Assembly (NCBI RefSeq): GCF_003260125.1
Contig: NZ_QHKO01000007.1
Location: 63,232-127,231, forward strand
Length of the DNA: 64,000 bases
From: Lujinxingia litoralis
Lineage (GTDB): Bacteria; Myxococcota_A; Bradymonadia; Bradymonadales; Bradymonadaceae
Reading direction: 5' to 3'
This document shows, in pieces, positions 18,735-28,383 of this stretch; within the stretch, counting starts at the first letter, position 1; each line of letters opens with the position of its first letter. Below the pieces are notes generated by a model. The model ran no database searches, was not told where the DNA came from, and worked only from the letters and a program-made list of their open reading frames with translations. Made by a program: the position numbers and the translations under genes.

Positions 18735-19550
18735 ATGGCTAAGATGTCTCGTACAAGCGCGAACAAGAGCGCGATCAGCCGTACCATCAAGAGTTCCGCG
18801 GAGGTCAATCAAGAGCGTGCGGGGGCGCGGCTCGATGCGCTGCTTTTTCCGGACGGGGTGCCGCCGAACCTGACCTCCGGTCAGTTTATGGTGGCCATTG
18901 CCAACGTCGCGTGTCGCAGCGCCGAGGGTTTTGAGGGGGCGGAGCGTTTTTTGGCCACGGAGCGCGGGGAGGACCGGCGTCGGCGTGTGGTGCGGGACGA
19001 GGCGGTGACGGAGCTTCGCCAGGTGCTGATTAAGGTGCGCGGTGCCATCGTCAACTACTGGGGCGAGTATGCGGCGCAGGATGTGGGCTTTGTGGGTAAC
19101 ACGCCGGAGACGCCCGACCACCTGTTGAGCTTCGCCACCAACATTCAGGAAAAGCTCGCGGCGGGTTTTGACGACTACGAGGTCGATATGCCTTCCGACC
19201 TGGATCTGGGGCGGCCGGACCCGGCCAGCCTGGCGGCCGCCATCGACACCCGCGCCCGGGGCCTCATCGCCAGCATGGAGGCCTATCAGGTCGAGGAGCG
19301 CGAGACCCAGGCCGCGCTCAACGCCCGCGACAAGGCCGACGCGCAGTGGAGCACCCACTACAGCCCGGTGGCCGCGATCATCGAAAACCTCTTTCGCCTG
19401 GCCGAGATGCCCGAGCTCGCCGAGCGGGTCCGCCCCACGGCCCGCCGCCGCGCCGGGCTGGTGGAGGAGGCCGACCTGGGGGAGCTGGAGGGAGAGGCGG
19501 AGTTTGATGTGGTGGGGGAGGAGGGAGACGCGGAGGTGGTCATGAGTTGA
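18735..19550 (+). CDS. Hypothetical cytoplasmic protein
   Basis: 271 residues with a good ribosome binding site (AGAGGGG, 9 bases before the ATG). Predicted mostly helical; no signal or membrane segment. It begins with a Ser/Lys/Arg-rich tail and ends with a very acidic Glu/Val tail. A central stretch (VIVNYWGEYAAQDVGF-like, residues about 105-125) and the helical pair around 170-220 do not match a family I know. It is a single-gene unit, with a terminator 56 bases downstream and the 42-bp repeat array upstream. Confidence 0.65.
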   Translation: MAKMSRTSANKSAISRTIKSSAEVNQERAGARLDALLFPDGVPPNLTSGQFMVAIANVACRSAEGFEGAERFLATERGEDRRRRVVRDEAVTELRQVLIKVRGAIVNYWGEYAAQDVGFVGNTPETPDHLLSFATNIQEKLAAGFDDYEVDMPSDLDLGRPDPASLAAAIDTRARGLIASMEAYQVEERETQAALNARDKADAQWSTHYSPVAAIIENLFRLAEMPELAERVRPTARRRAGLVEEADLGELEGEAEFDVVGEEGDAEVVMS

Positions 19551-19606
19551 GGATGTGGTGGTGAGTGGAGTGCCGAGCGCCCCGGCGCTCGACGTGTGTC
19601 GTATGC

Positions 19607-19641
19607 AAAACCCCCGGTCGCTGTGGCGGCCGGGGGTTTTT
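19607..19641 (+). terminator. Rho-independent terminator
   Basis: Stem acccccggtcgc / gcggccgggggt with a short loop and a T run, downstream of the rightward gene ending at 19,550. Confidence 0.85.
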
Positions 19642-19674
19642 GTGGGTGGGGATAGGGCGATCTGGGGTTAGGGC

Positions 19675-20143
<469 letters not shown>

Positions 20144-20146
20144 GTT

Positions 20147-20788
20147 TCACCGCCCTTGCCACAGTCCTTCCCAGAACTCGAGTTCGCAGCGCGCGGCATC
20201 TTTGTAGGCGCCCTCGATCGTCATCATCGCGCCCTCGATCGCTGTGCAGCGGTTGAGTTCCGCCTCGAAGATGGGGACCGACTGCTGAAACGCCGCGTCG
20301 GTGTAGGTCGCGATCCAGGCGTCGTAATCCGCCGGCCGGTGGGCGTTTTGTGAGTCGAGATCACGGGCGATCTCGGCATAGCCCACCGCGCAGGGGGTCA
20401 ACGTGGCGACCAGGGTCGGATAGCTCGAACGCGCTGCCTTTAAGGTCGCCAGATACGACGTGGTCGCCCCAAAAGGTGCGGCCTCATCGAGGGCGTTGAT
20501 GGGCAACCCAAAACGTCTGGCCAGGCCGCGATGCAGCTCAAGCTCGACCTCGCGGGTGAGTCTGGCGAGCTCCCCCCAGAAGTGGCGGGACGACTCGGTG
20601 AGCGCCAGCTGGCTCGCGGCGTCCAGCGCCACGACGTAGCCCTGTAGATAGAGCCAGTCCTGGGTGATCCAGCGCCCGAACACCTCGCGGGGGAGGCTGC
20701 CGTCGCCGATACCGCGGACGAAGGGGTGGGCCCGGGCCGCCTCAAAGAGCGCGTCGTTCTCCCGGCGCAGTCGACTCGCCAGGCTCAT
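20147..20788 (-). CDS. tenA: TenA-family thiaminase II-like protein
   Basis: 213 residues, usual TenA length. Conserved features: FVRGIGDGSLPREVFGRWI near the N-terminus, QDWLYLQGY, and the cysteine in LTPCAVGYAEI near residue 135, the position of the catalytic cysteine of Bacillus TenA. A conserved Glu in LEFWEG lies at the very C-terminus. TenA hydrolyses aminopyrimidine breakdown products of thiamine for salvage of the pyrimidine. It overlaps the upstream methyltransferase gene by ATGA, and the pair lies behind a TPP riboswitch, supporting a thiamine role. Confidence 0.9.
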   Translation of the reverse strand: MSLASRLRRENDALFEAARAHPFVRGIGDGSLPREVFGRWITQDWLYLQGYVVALDAASQLALTESSRHFWGELARLTREVELELHRGLARRFGLPINALDEAAPFGATTSYLATLKAARSSYPTLVATLTPCAVGYAEIARDLDSQNAHRPADYDAWIATYTDAAFQQSVPIFEAELNRCTAIEGAMMTIEGAYKDAARCELEFWEGLWQGR

Positions 20789-21516
20789 GAGTGCCCCGCG
20801 GTCGTTTTGCTGGCGAGCACCCCGACGTAGTCACCGGATTCGTGGCCGTCGCGGGGCATCTCGACCTCTTCGCCGGCGCGTACCGGGTGGGTCGTCAGGG
20901 TTTGCGCGGTCTTCTCCACGGTGAATCCCGCGGCCGTGAGTGCCTCGATGCGCTCGGCGGTGGTGTGCCAGGAGGCCGCGCGCACAAAGGGCATCGGATA
21001 GGGGCTCTTCGGTGCCACCCCGGCCATCAGCGGATGATCCCAGGTGCCGAGCTCGGCAGCGAGGCAGTAGAGAATGCCAAAGCTGCTCTCCCGCGGCACA
21101 TCGATGACCATCACATAGCCCCCGGGGCGCAGCGCGTTGAAGGCGCGCTCAAAGACCCCCTGCAGATCGTTGACGTAGGAGCTCGACCCGTTGAACACCA
21201 GCATATCAAAGAGCTCCTGGCCAAAATCCCCTTCTTCGGCGGTGCCGATCGTGACCTCCATGCCCCGGGTCCGGGCGATGGCGGCCATGCCCTCGGCGGG
21301 CTCAATGCCGTCGGTCACCACGATATCGAAGTCGCGCTTGAGGACGGCCTCAAAGAGCCCGGTGCCGCATCCCACAGAGAGTACCCGCGCCGGTTTCGGC
21401 TCGGGCCAGAGGTGCGCAAGAAGGCGGACCTCGCTCTCTAAGAGGGGCTGGTTCTCGGAAAACCAGGCGTCGTAGTCGTTGGCAAAGAGGTCGAAGCCGT
21501 TGGCGTCGCTCATCAT
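20785..21516 (-). CDS. Class I SAM-dependent methyltransferase, TPP-riboswitch controlled
   Basis: 243 residues from the ATG at 21,516 (GGAG a few bases upstream; a longer start at 21,543 is possible). Motif I is VLSVGCGTGLFEA, motif II-like DIVVTDGIEPAEGM, and a later LRPGGYVMVIDVP corresponds to post-motif III. Substrate unknown. Its coupling to tenA and the TPP riboswitch leader suggest a step in thiamine or pyrimidine salvage, possibly methylation of a thiamine breakdown product; that is inference. Confidence 0.85.
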   Translation of the reverse strand: MMSDANGFDLFANDYDAWFSENQPLLESEVRLLAHLWPEPKPARVLSVGCGTGLFEAVLKRDFDIVVTDGIEPAEGMAAIARTRGMEVTIGTAEEGDFGQELFDMLVFNGSSSYVNDLQGVFERAFNALRPGGYVMVIDVPRESSFGILYCLAAELGTWDHPLMAGVAPKSPYPMPFVRAASWHTTAERIEALTAAGFTVEKTAQTLTTHPVRAGEEVEMPRDGHESGDYVGVLASKTTAGHS

Positions 21517-21621
21517 GGGGCGCTCCACTCGAGATCCGGCCATGGCGAGGAGGCAGCAGCGACGATGGATCGGGCCCCCCCCGCGCGCATCGAATGCACG
21601 TGTAAAGAGGCCAGACGACGA

Positions 21622-21722
21622 CGTCCTGAGCTTTCCTACGCCGGCATGATCCGGTTCAGGTTCAAGGGATATCTCTCAGCTCGCCCACCACGGGCGAACA
21701 CTCCCAGCTCGAGGGGGGAGCG
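21622..21722 (-). promoter_or_regulatory. TPP riboswitch (THI element)
   Basis: On the minus strand the leader contains GGGAGTG, the pyrimidine-sensing GCTGAGAGA, then CCCTTGAACCTG, CCGGATCATGCCGGCG and TAGGAAAG, in the order of the TPP aptamer consensus. The variable P3 arm (CGCCCGTGGTGGGCG) is a clean hairpin. It starts about 200 bases and ends about 105 bases before the methyltransferase-tenA operon. Expected effect: repression when thiamine pyrophosphate is abundant. Confidence 0.93.
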
Positions 21723-21755
21723 CTATCATCGGGGGGAGTGGCCGGTCAAGCCGGT

Positions 21756-22150
21756 GCCGAGCGCCCCAGGACGACGCTGACTGCGTCGATAGGGATACGC
21801 GGTAGCGTTGCTACAGCTTCATCCCTATCTCCTTGTCAGCGCCGCCCTGGATACGCGGTAGCGTTGCTACAGCTTCATCCCTATCTCCTTGTCAGCGCCG
21901 CCCTGGATACGCGGTAGCGTTGCTACAGCTTCATCCCTATCTCCTTGTCAGCGCCGCCCTGGATACGCGGTAGCGTTGCTACAGCTTCATCCCTATCTCC
22001 TTGTCAGCGCCGCCCTGGATACGCGGTAGCGTTGCTACAGCTTCATCCCTATCTCCTTGTCAGCGCCGCCCTGGATACGCTCGGATCTTTGGGTTCGCGT
22101 GCCCCCCCCCAAGGCCCACACGAATCGATCGACATCGCGAACCCGGGAGC
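21756..22150. repeat. Dispersed repeat (family A) with five 56-bp tandem units
   Basis: Starts like the other two copies (gtgccgagcgccccaggacg). From 21,793 to 22,072 it carries five near-perfect 56-base units beginning ggatacgcggtagcgttgct, before the shared ggatctttgggttcgcgtg tail. At 4738 the same unit occurs only once, so this locus has expanded it. Each unit includes the GTAGC-gtt-GCTAC hairpin. Confidence 0.9.
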
Positions 22151-24604
22151 TCAGGGCTGCTTATCGCCCACCTGGCAGATGAAGCGGCTGGAGGTGAAGC
22201 CCTGGCCGGGGAGGTCGTTGTAGCCTTCGACGGTGTTGTCGGCATACCAGGAGTAGCCCATGGAGCCTGCGGTGGTGTTATCGCCGTTGGGCTCGGCGAT
22301 GTTGGTGCGCGTGCCGATAAAGAAGGGGCCGTCGTCGCTGGCGCTCCAGTCGCAGTCGGCGCTGGAGGAGTTGAAGGGGGTGCGGATGCAGGTGGCGCCG
22401 TCGAAGTCGGGGTAGATGCCGAAGATGCGGGCGTAGTGGATGTTGGCATCGGGGCCGACATCGGGATTGCGGGCCAGGGTGAGGGTGGTGGCCAGGTGGG
22501 CCGGGGAGCGGGGGATGTGCAGCTGCATGTTGTGCTGGGCGCAGAGGGCCTCGGCCTCGGGGGCGTAGACGTTGGTGTCCGGGGCGATTTTGAGGAAGGT
22601 GTAGCCGCCGCCGTCGCTGGTCATGTCGCAGAAGACCTGGAGGTTTTTGAGCGGGCCGTTGCCGTCGCGGTCGATCAGGTATTCGCCATCGGGCAGGCCG
22701 GGGGTGTCGGTGAGCAGGTCAAGGCAGCTTGCGGGGATGTCGCAGGTGGAGTCGGCAGAGCAGGTGAAGCCGCCGCAGTCGGCGTCGCTTGCGCATTGCT
22801 CGCCAGTGGAGCAGGGAGCGCAGGAGCCGCCGCAGTCGAGGTCGCTCTCATCGCTGTCCTGGATCCCGTTGCCGCAGTGGTCAGGCCGGCAGACGCCGAG
22901 ATAACAGTCGGAGGAGGCGCAGTCGTCATCCACGCGGCAGCTCGCCCCGCTCTGGCAGGAGGTCGCGCAGGAGCCGCCGCAGTCGGTATCGCTCTCATCG
23001 CCGCTTTGCCGGCCGTCGAAGCAGGTGGTCTCCCGGCTCCAGATATGCCAGGCGCCGGTGGTCATTTCCTGCACGGAGCCGCATTTGGGCCTGTTATCAT
23101 CTTTGCCCCAGTCGGTGCCGTCGGTCTGGTCGGAGTCCATGCCGCGGTCATCGAAGTCGACGGTGAAGTCGTCCGTACTTTCGCAGCGGTCTTCCCCTTC
23201 CATAAAGCCCTGGGCGTAGGCGTCGGTGTCGGATTTGAACTCGCCGGTGAGGTTGTTTCGGCGATTCCAGGGGCCGGTGTAGCCCGCCCCCTGATTCTCT
23301 TCGAAGCAGGAGTCGGCGTCGGTGCCGGTGGTGACGGTCTGGTACCAGGAGACGTCGTAGAAGGAGAGGTCGACGTCGAAGGTCGCGCCCTGAGAGGCGG
23401 CCGCGTCGACTTTGCAGGTAAAGCGCATATCGCCGGTGGTATCGACCACCGAGCGCAGGCCATTCCAGATGCCAGTCTGGGCGCTGGTCGGGTCGAGGGT
23501 GCTCAGGTCGGCGTAGTAGGCGGATGCCTCGTCGTTGAGAGCTGTCTGGAAGGTGGAGGCGACGAGCGTCCAGCCGCCGCCGTCGGTGGTCATGTCGCAG
23601 TAGACGTCTTCGAGGGTGCCGTCCTCATCGGGGTCGATGCTGTAGACGCCGCTGGTGGTGGTGCCGCCGAGCAAAAGATCGAGGCAGCTGACGGGGTTGG
23701 GGGCGCAGCTCAAACCGTAGGCACAGTGGCCGGAGACGCAGTCGCTGTGGGTGGTGCAGGTCGCGCCGTCTTCGCAGGCTGTGCAGTTGGTGCCGCCGCA
23801 GTCCACGTCGCTCTCGTCCTGGTTGAGGATGCCGTCGTCGCAGGTGGCGAGCTGGCAGGCGTTGGTGCAGGCGTCGTCGTCGATGTCGTTGGCGTCGTCG
23901 CAGGCTTCGACGCCCTCCTCAATGATGCCGTCGCCGCAGGAGGCGGCCACGCAGGTGGAGAGGCAGGCGTCGGTGTCGATGTCGTTGCCGTCGTCGCAGG
24001 CTTCGCCATTCTGCAGGATGCCATCGCCACAGGTGGGGAGGGCGCAGGCGTTGGTGCAGGCGTCGTCGTCGATGGCGTTGCCGTCGTCGCAGCCTTCGCC
24101 GGGCTGCACGATGCCGTCGCCGCAGGTGGGGAGCTCGCAGGTGTTGGTGCAGGCGTCGTCGTCGATGGCGTTGCCGTCGTCGCAGGCTTCGCCAGCGCTT
24201 GCGTTGACTACGCCATCACCACATTGGGCGGCGGTGCAGTCGTCGTTGCAAGTTTCGGATTCGCCGGCGTCGTCGCAGGCTTCTCCAGCGCTTGCGTTGA
24301 CCTCGCCATCGCCGCAGGTGGCGGCGGTGCAGTCGTCGTTGCAGGTCTCGGACTCGCCAGCGTCGTCGCAGGCTTCGCCATCGTGGACGATGCCGTCGCC
24401 GCAGGTCGGCTGGGCGCAGAGGCCTTCGGTGGGATGGCAGAAGGCGCTGTTGCACTGGGCGTCAAGCTCGCAGGCCGCGCCATCGTCACGGAGGGTTTCG
24501 GTGGGGGTGGTGTCGGCGTCGCCGCAGGCGCTCAAGGCGGCGAGTACGGCCAGGAGGAGGGTAGCGAAATGCGAGCGGGCAGAAAGAGCGGGGCGCAAGA
24601 CCAT
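22151..24604 (-). CDS. Large Cys-rich lipoprotein with DUF4215-type repeats and two fibrinogen-like domains
   Basis: 817 residues from the ATG at 24,604 (GAGG upstream; earlier start at 24,664 less likely). Lipobox LSAC. The N-terminal half is a run of about six 'myxococcus cysteine-rich' units of the form CGDGxVxxGExCDDGNxxDxDxC. Two fibrinogen-related domains follow, each opening with CLDLL...G.Y.ID.DG and the GGGWTLVAS / GGGYTFL core, separated by CxxGExDxDCGGxC modules. This layout is typical of outer-surface proteins in myxobacteria and Bradymonadales; a glycan or cell-binding function is likely. Not part of an operon. Confidence 0.85.
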   Translation of the reverse strand: MVLRPALSARSHFATLLLAVLAALSACGDADTTPTETLRDDGAACELDAQCNSAFCHPTEGLCAQPTCGDGIVHDGEACDDAGESETCNDDCTAATCGDGEVNASAGEACDDAGESETCNDDCTAAQCGDGVVNASAGEACDDGNAIDDDACTNTCELPTCGDGIVQPGEGCDDGNAIDDDACTNACALPTCGDGILQNGEACDDGNDIDTDACLSTCVAASCGDGIIEEGVEACDDANDIDDDACTNACQLATCDDGILNQDESDVDCGGTNCTACEDGATCTTHSDCVSGHCAYGLSCAPNPVSCLDLLLGGTTTSGVYSIDPDEDGTLEDVYCDMTTDGGGWTLVASTFQTALNDEASAYYADLSTLDPTSAQTGIWNGLRSVVDTTGDMRFTCKVDAAASQGATFDVDLSFYDVSWYQTVTTGTDADSCFEENQGAGYTGPWNRRNNLTGEFKSDTDAYAQGFMEGEDRCESTDDFTVDFDDRGMDSDQTDGTDWGKDDNRPKCGSVQEMTTGAWHIWSRETTCFDGRQSGDESDTDCGGSCATSCQSGASCRVDDDCASSDCYLGVCRPDHCGNGIQDSDESDLDCGGSCAPCSTGEQCASDADCGGFTCSADSTCDIPASCLDLLTDTPGLPDGEYLIDRDGNGPLKNLQVFCDMTSDGGGYTFLKIAPDTNVYAPEAEALCAQHNMQLHIPRSPAHLATTLTLARNPDVGPDANIHYARIFGIYPDFDGATCIRTPFNSSSADCDWSASDDGPFFIGTRTNIAEPNGDNTTAGSMGYSWYADNTVEGYNDLPGQGFTSSRFICQVGDKQP

Positions 24605-25013
24605 CAAGATCCTCTGGAGCAGGGGGGGGCGTGCGTGGTGTGTGAACGTTACGTTTTTTCGCATAAACGAGGTGAGAGGGTCAAACGATGAGGTGGCGTC
24701 GCGAGGGGGAGCGATTGACAGGGGTATGCGTCGGGGTCGGATGGGTGGATGGAAACTTTCACGTTCGATTCATGAGACCCAGCGAACATTTCTCGGCTTT
24801 GCTCGTGAGGCCCATTTTTTAATTTTTGAGCGTAATATCAATCCGCAGCATCGTTTGTTGACGGGGGAGAATCAGCGGGTGCTTGAGCCGGCGGAGTAAT
24901 GGACGGGCTTTCTGGATGGTGGCAGAAGGCGTTTGAGATGCGGCTTCTCCCCCGGCGGCGTTTATATCGCCAGAGCCCCCATCAAGGGCGCTCACACCGC
25001 CGATAGCGCTTCA
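24605..25013. other. Intergenic stretch without recognised gene
   Basis: About 400 bases upstream of the large lipoprotein gene. An open frame continues from an antisense frame of that gene to 24,899, but it lacks a start and coding character. It should contain the promoter of the leftward lipoprotein gene. Confidence 0.45.
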
Positions 25014-25017
25014 ACAC

Positions 25018-25046
25018 AAAAAAGGGCCCCTCGGGGCCCTTTTTTG
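25018..25046. terminator. Bidirectional rho-independent terminator
   Basis: Perfect stem AAAAAAGGGCCCC / GGGGCCCTTTTTT, with A and T tracts on both sides, 20 bases past the stop of the leftward lipoprotein gene that starts at 26,220. Confidence 0.92.
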
Positions 25047-25065
25047 TTGCGACATGACGCCTATC

Positions 25066-26220
25066 TCAATCGATGCAGTACCCCATCTCGGCGTGGCATT
25101 TGCCCTCCACGCAGGCGCCACCCTGGGCGCATTCGGCGTCGGTGGTGCAGGAGGTGCGCAGGCAGGTGTTCTCCGCCGAGCAGGAGAAGTTGTCGGGGCA
25201 GTCGCCATTCTCGCAGGCGATCGCTTTGCAGTGGCCGTCTGCGGCGCAGAACTCGGCCTCGGCGCAGATGCTGTCGTCGGTGCAGCGGGGCAGGCAGTAG
25301 CGGCCAATGCCGTCGCAGGCGCAGCGGGTCGTTTCGGCGCGGCGGCAGACCTCGTTGGTGCCGCAGTCGGTGTCGTCGCCGCAGCCCCTCATCTGACCGG
25401 CGGGCACGCAGGTGCGGGGCGCGCAGTAGGTGTAGCGCTCATGCTGGACGGGCGTCAGGCAGGTGCTGCTCTCAAGCGCGAAGCAGTCTTCCTGACTGTT
25501 GCACATGCCCAGATCGTAGGTGGTGGCGGGCAGGGTCAGGTCGAAGTCAAAGCCGTTGAGACACCATTGGGTCTCGCCATCGGAGTCGAGCAGGTGCAGG
25601 ACCAGGTCGCTGATTCGGCCGGTGACCGAAGCCCCGGCGCGGATGCCGATCGCGCTGAGCGTCAGCTCGCCAGCGGCGGTGTAGAAGTAGTTTTCGCAGG
25701 TGTAGGGGGTGGGGTTGGCGTCGGGGGCGCAGCCGGTCCATCCGTTGACAAAGGCGTTGATCGGCACGTCCTGCTCGGGGGTGCTCATCACGAAGGGGTC
25801 GTAGTCGGCCAGGTCGGTGCTGCTGCCCTGGGGCCAGTAGATGACCAGGCCGCGGGTTTTGCCGTTCTCGTCGGGCTCGCCGCGGAAGATGGCGTTGATG
25901 CCGTTGTGGTCATAGCGCGCAAACTCAAGGGTGCGAGGGCCAAATCCGCTTAAGTCGCAGCCGGGCACGGGGTCGTCATCCCCGACCTCGGGAGTGGTGT
26001 CGGCGTCAGGAGTGGTGTCGGCGTCGGGGGTGGTGTCGGCGTCGGGAGTGGTGTCGGCGTCGGGGGTGGTGTCGGCGTCGGGGGTGGAGCCCGTGTCCGT
26101 GTCAACCACTCCGGTGTCTGGCGAGGTGTCGGTGTCACCATCGTCGGAGGAGCAGGCCAGGGGGCTGGCGAGCATCATCAGCAGGAGGAGGCCGAGGGTC
26201 TGGCGAGTGAACATGTGCAT
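25066..26220 (-). CDS. Lipoprotein with Asp/Thr/Pro linker and Cys-rich C-terminus (paralogue A)
   Basis: 384 residues. Signal peptide ending SPLACSS, a common pattern in this window. It is followed by six copies of TPDAD, a repetitive linker that likely lifts the domain off the membrane. A beta-rich domain of about 160 residues follows (CDLSGFGPRTLEFARYD ... WCLNGFDFDL). The last 150 residues are CxxDxxC modules (CGDDTDCGTNEVC, CTDAECAQGGACVEGKC-like). Clear tandem paralogue of 26,380-27,477. No recognised domain; surface exposure inferred. Confidence 0.8.
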   Translation of the reverse strand: MHMFTRQTLGLLLLMMLASPLACSSDDGDTDTSPDTGVVDTDTGSTPDADTTPDADTTPDADTTPDADTTPDADTTPEVGDDDPVPGCDLSGFGPRTLEFARYDHNGINAIFRGEPDENGKTRGLVIYWPQGSSTDLADYDPFVMSTPEQDVPINAFVNGWTGCAPDANPTPYTCENYFYTAAGELTLSAIGIRAGASVTGRISDLVLHLLDSDGETQWCLNGFDFDLTLPATTYDLGMCNSQEDCFALESSTCLTPVQHERYTYCAPRTCVPAGQMRGCGDDTDCGTNEVCRRAETTRCACDGIGRYCLPRCTDDSICAEAEFCAADGHCKAIACENGDCPDNFSCSAENTCLRTSCTTDAECAQGGACVEGKCHAEMGYCID

Positions 26221-26324
26221 GGTTGGAACCTGTGTGATGTGGGTTTGAGCGGAGGCGAGATGACGACACGCCGACCTTCATCAACCTGCTTCAAGCGCAG
26301 GGGGGCGAAGGGTAGGCGTCGATC

Positions 26325-26360
26325 AAAAGACCCGGCTGCGTGGGCGGCAGCCGGGCTTTT
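26325..26360 (-). terminator. Rho-independent terminator
   Basis: Stem GCCCGGCTGC / GCAGCCGGGC type with A and T tracts at its edges. It lies 20 bases past the stop of the leftward lipoprotein gene at 26,380-27,477. Confidence 0.85.
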
Positions 26361-26379
26361 CGGTGTTGAGAAGCGAGGA

Positions 26380-27477
26380 TCAGAACTGGGAGGCGCAGGC
26401 GCCAAAGCCCTCATAGCAGCGGCCTTCGACGCAGCGTCCGCCCTCACAGTCGACATCGATCATGCAGGTGGTGCGCTCACAGATGTTGTCGATGGTGCAG
26501 GCGTAATGGGCGGGGCAGTCGGGGTTGGCACCGAGGCCCTGGCAGGGGATCGGGCCGCAGTGGCCATCGTCGCCGCAGGCTTCGCCGGCTTCGCAGTCCA
26601 TGTCTTCAACGCAGCGGGGCTGGCAGATGGGCATGTCCGCGCTGCAGGCGCATTCGTGCATCGGCGCGCGCTGGCAGACGCCGCCGGCGCCGCAGGACTC
26701 ATCGTTCAGGCAGAAGGTCAGCTCGGAGTTACAGCTCTGCGGCGGGCACATCGCAAAACGCCGGGCCTCCTCCGGATCAAAGCAGGCGCTGCCGTTGCAG
26801 TCCGCGTCGGCACGGCACTCGCCAGAGGCGGGCACGTTGGAGACGACGCCAAGATCGAAGTCGAAGGCGTCGATGCACCAGCTCGTCTCACCCTCGGAGT
26901 CCGGCACATCCATCACCAGGTCGGAGAGCTCGCCGGTGAGGTACTCGCCAGTGAGCGTGCCCAGGGCGCTGAGGGTGAGGTTGCCCGACTGATTGAAATA
27001 CGAGACCTCGCAGCTGTTGATCGAGGGGAGTACGCCGGGGGTGCAGCCGGTGTAGCCGACCACGACGATGGCGTTGGCGCGGCCGCTGACAAAGGGGCTC
27101 AGCACGTAGGGGTTGTAGTCGGCCACGTCGCTGCTGGCCTCGTAGCCAAAGTTCCAACGGATGGTCAGGCCACGGGATTTGCCCTCGCCATCGGCTTCCC
27201 CCAGGAAGGACGCCAGGAGCGAGGGGCCGAAGGTGACGGTGGCATCCTCCAGGGTGAGGGCGTCAAAACCCTTCTGCGGGCAGCTCGGGGTGTCGTCGGC
27301 GTCGGGGGAGGTGTCGGCGTCGGGGGTGGTGTCGGCGTCGGGGGTGGAGTCGGCGTCGGTGTCGACCGCCCCGGTGTCGGGAGTGGTGGTGTCGCCATCG
27401 TCGGAGGAGCAGGCCAGGGGGGCGGCGAGCATCATCATCAGGAGGAGAGCGAGGGAGTGGTGTGGGAACGTGCGCAT
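26380..27477 (-). CDS. Lipoprotein with TPDAD linker and Cys-rich C-terminus (paralogue B)
   Basis: 365 residues. Signal ending APLACSS, then DGDTTTPDTGAVDTDAD and four (S/T)PDAD-type repeats. The domain order is the same as in the gene at 25,066: a beta-rich central domain (GFDALTLEDATV ... WCIDAFDFDLG), then Cys modules CRADADCNGSAC and CVEDMDCEAGEACGDDGHC. The two genes share architecture but each has its own terminator, so expression may be separate. Function unknown. Confidence 0.8.
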   Translation of the reverse strand: MRTFPHHSLALLLMMMLAAPLACSSDDGDTTTPDTGAVDTDADSTPDADTTPDADTSPDADDTPSCPQKGFDALTLEDATVTFGPSLLASFLGEADGEGKSRGLTIRWNFGYEASSDVADYNPYVLSPFVSGRANAIVVVGYTGCTPGVLPSINSCEVSYFNQSGNLTLSALGTLTGEYLTGELSDLVMDVPDSEGETSWCIDAFDFDLGVVSNVPASGECRADADCNGSACFDPEEARRFAMCPPQSCNSELTFCLNDESCGAGGVCQRAPMHECACSADMPICQPRCVEDMDCEAGEACGDDGHCGPIPCQGLGANPDCPAHYACTIDNICERTTCMIDVDCEGGRCVEGRCYEGFGACASQF

Positions 27478-27595
27478 GGGGATGAACCTATCTGTTAAAC
27501 GTTTTGGGGTGTTGTGTGTGACATTTTGTATCGAAGGGGCGCGCGCGGACCATAGTCAATCTGTCTAAAGGGTGGGCGAGGAGGGGCCCGGATCG

Positions 27596-27632
27596 CACAA
27601 GCCCGGCTGCCTCCAGGGCAGCCGGGCTTGTG
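27596..27632 (-). terminator. Rho-independent terminator
   Basis: Stem cacaagcccggctgcc / ggcagccgggcttgtg, about 50 bases past the stop of the leftward membrane-protein gene. No long T run; the stem is very stable. Confidence 0.8.
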
Positions 27633-27680
27633 TGTGCAACAAGAGACGCGGGGCGCCAGGCGCCCCGATCAGGGGGCCTG

Positions 27681-28187
27681 CTAGGCGGTGGCCGCGCGGC
27701 CCAGGCGTTCGCTGGCGCGCACGCGCACGTAGACAAAGGCCGCCGAGAGGCCGAAGGCCAGGTGCACCCCGATGCTCAGCGCGTTTCGGGCCTCGGCGAA
27801 CCAGGGGTAGAGCCCGGTGAACACGTAGAAATTGAGCACGTAGAGCGCCAGCCCGAAGATCGCGCCGATGCCCAGCGCCACGCCCATGGGGCGGCGCGCG
27901 ATGATGAAGCCCAGGATCGAGGCGTAGATGAAGGAGAGCGCAAAGTGCACCAGGAGCGCGGTCAGGAGCACGCCGATGGAGAACGCCGCCGGCGGGGGGA
28001 GCACGTCGCTGCCCAGCACGATCGCCGAGATCATCTGAAGGGGAGCCCACACGCTCATGCCCATCAAGGGGACGATGGCCAGCTCCAGCACAAGGAAGAG
28101 AAGCCCGCCGATGCCACCGGCCCAGAGCGCGGCGGTGGTGTTGAGGCGACCGGAGGAAGGGGCGTTGCTGGCGGATTGGGTTGCCAT
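27681..28187 (-). CDS. Four-helix integral membrane protein of unknown function
   Basis: 168 residues from the ATG at 28,187, which gives a short Ser/Gln/Thr-rich cytoplasmic tail before the first helix; a longer start at 28,265 is less likely. Four hydrophobic segments are visible, at about 20-45, 60-90, 95-120 and 130-155. I see no charged catalytic residue pattern or known motif. It is divergent from cydAB (197 bases between starts) and might be coregulated with it. No function assigned. Confidence 0.75.
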   Translation of the reverse strand: MATQSASNAPSSGRLNTTAALWAGGIGGLLFLVLELAIVPLMGMSVWAPLQMISAIVLGSDVLPPPAAFSIGVLLTALLVHFALSFIYASILGFIIARRPMGVALGIGAIFGLALYVLNFYVFTGLYPWFAEARNALSIGVHLAFGLSAAFVYVRVRASERLGRAATA

Positions 28188-28383
28188 GGCGACTCCGTAA
28201 AGCGGGGGGAATGATGCGCCGGCGTGTTTATAAGAACCGGCCTGCCTACCGGAGAAGCTAAGCAAGGGCGCACAGACTCGAAACGAATGGCCCGCTGAGA
28301 GCGCGCCCCACCGGCCTCGTCACCGCGGGGGCGGTGTCTATCCTCCCCCCCGTTGACGCCACTTCATCGGGGGTACACCGCGC

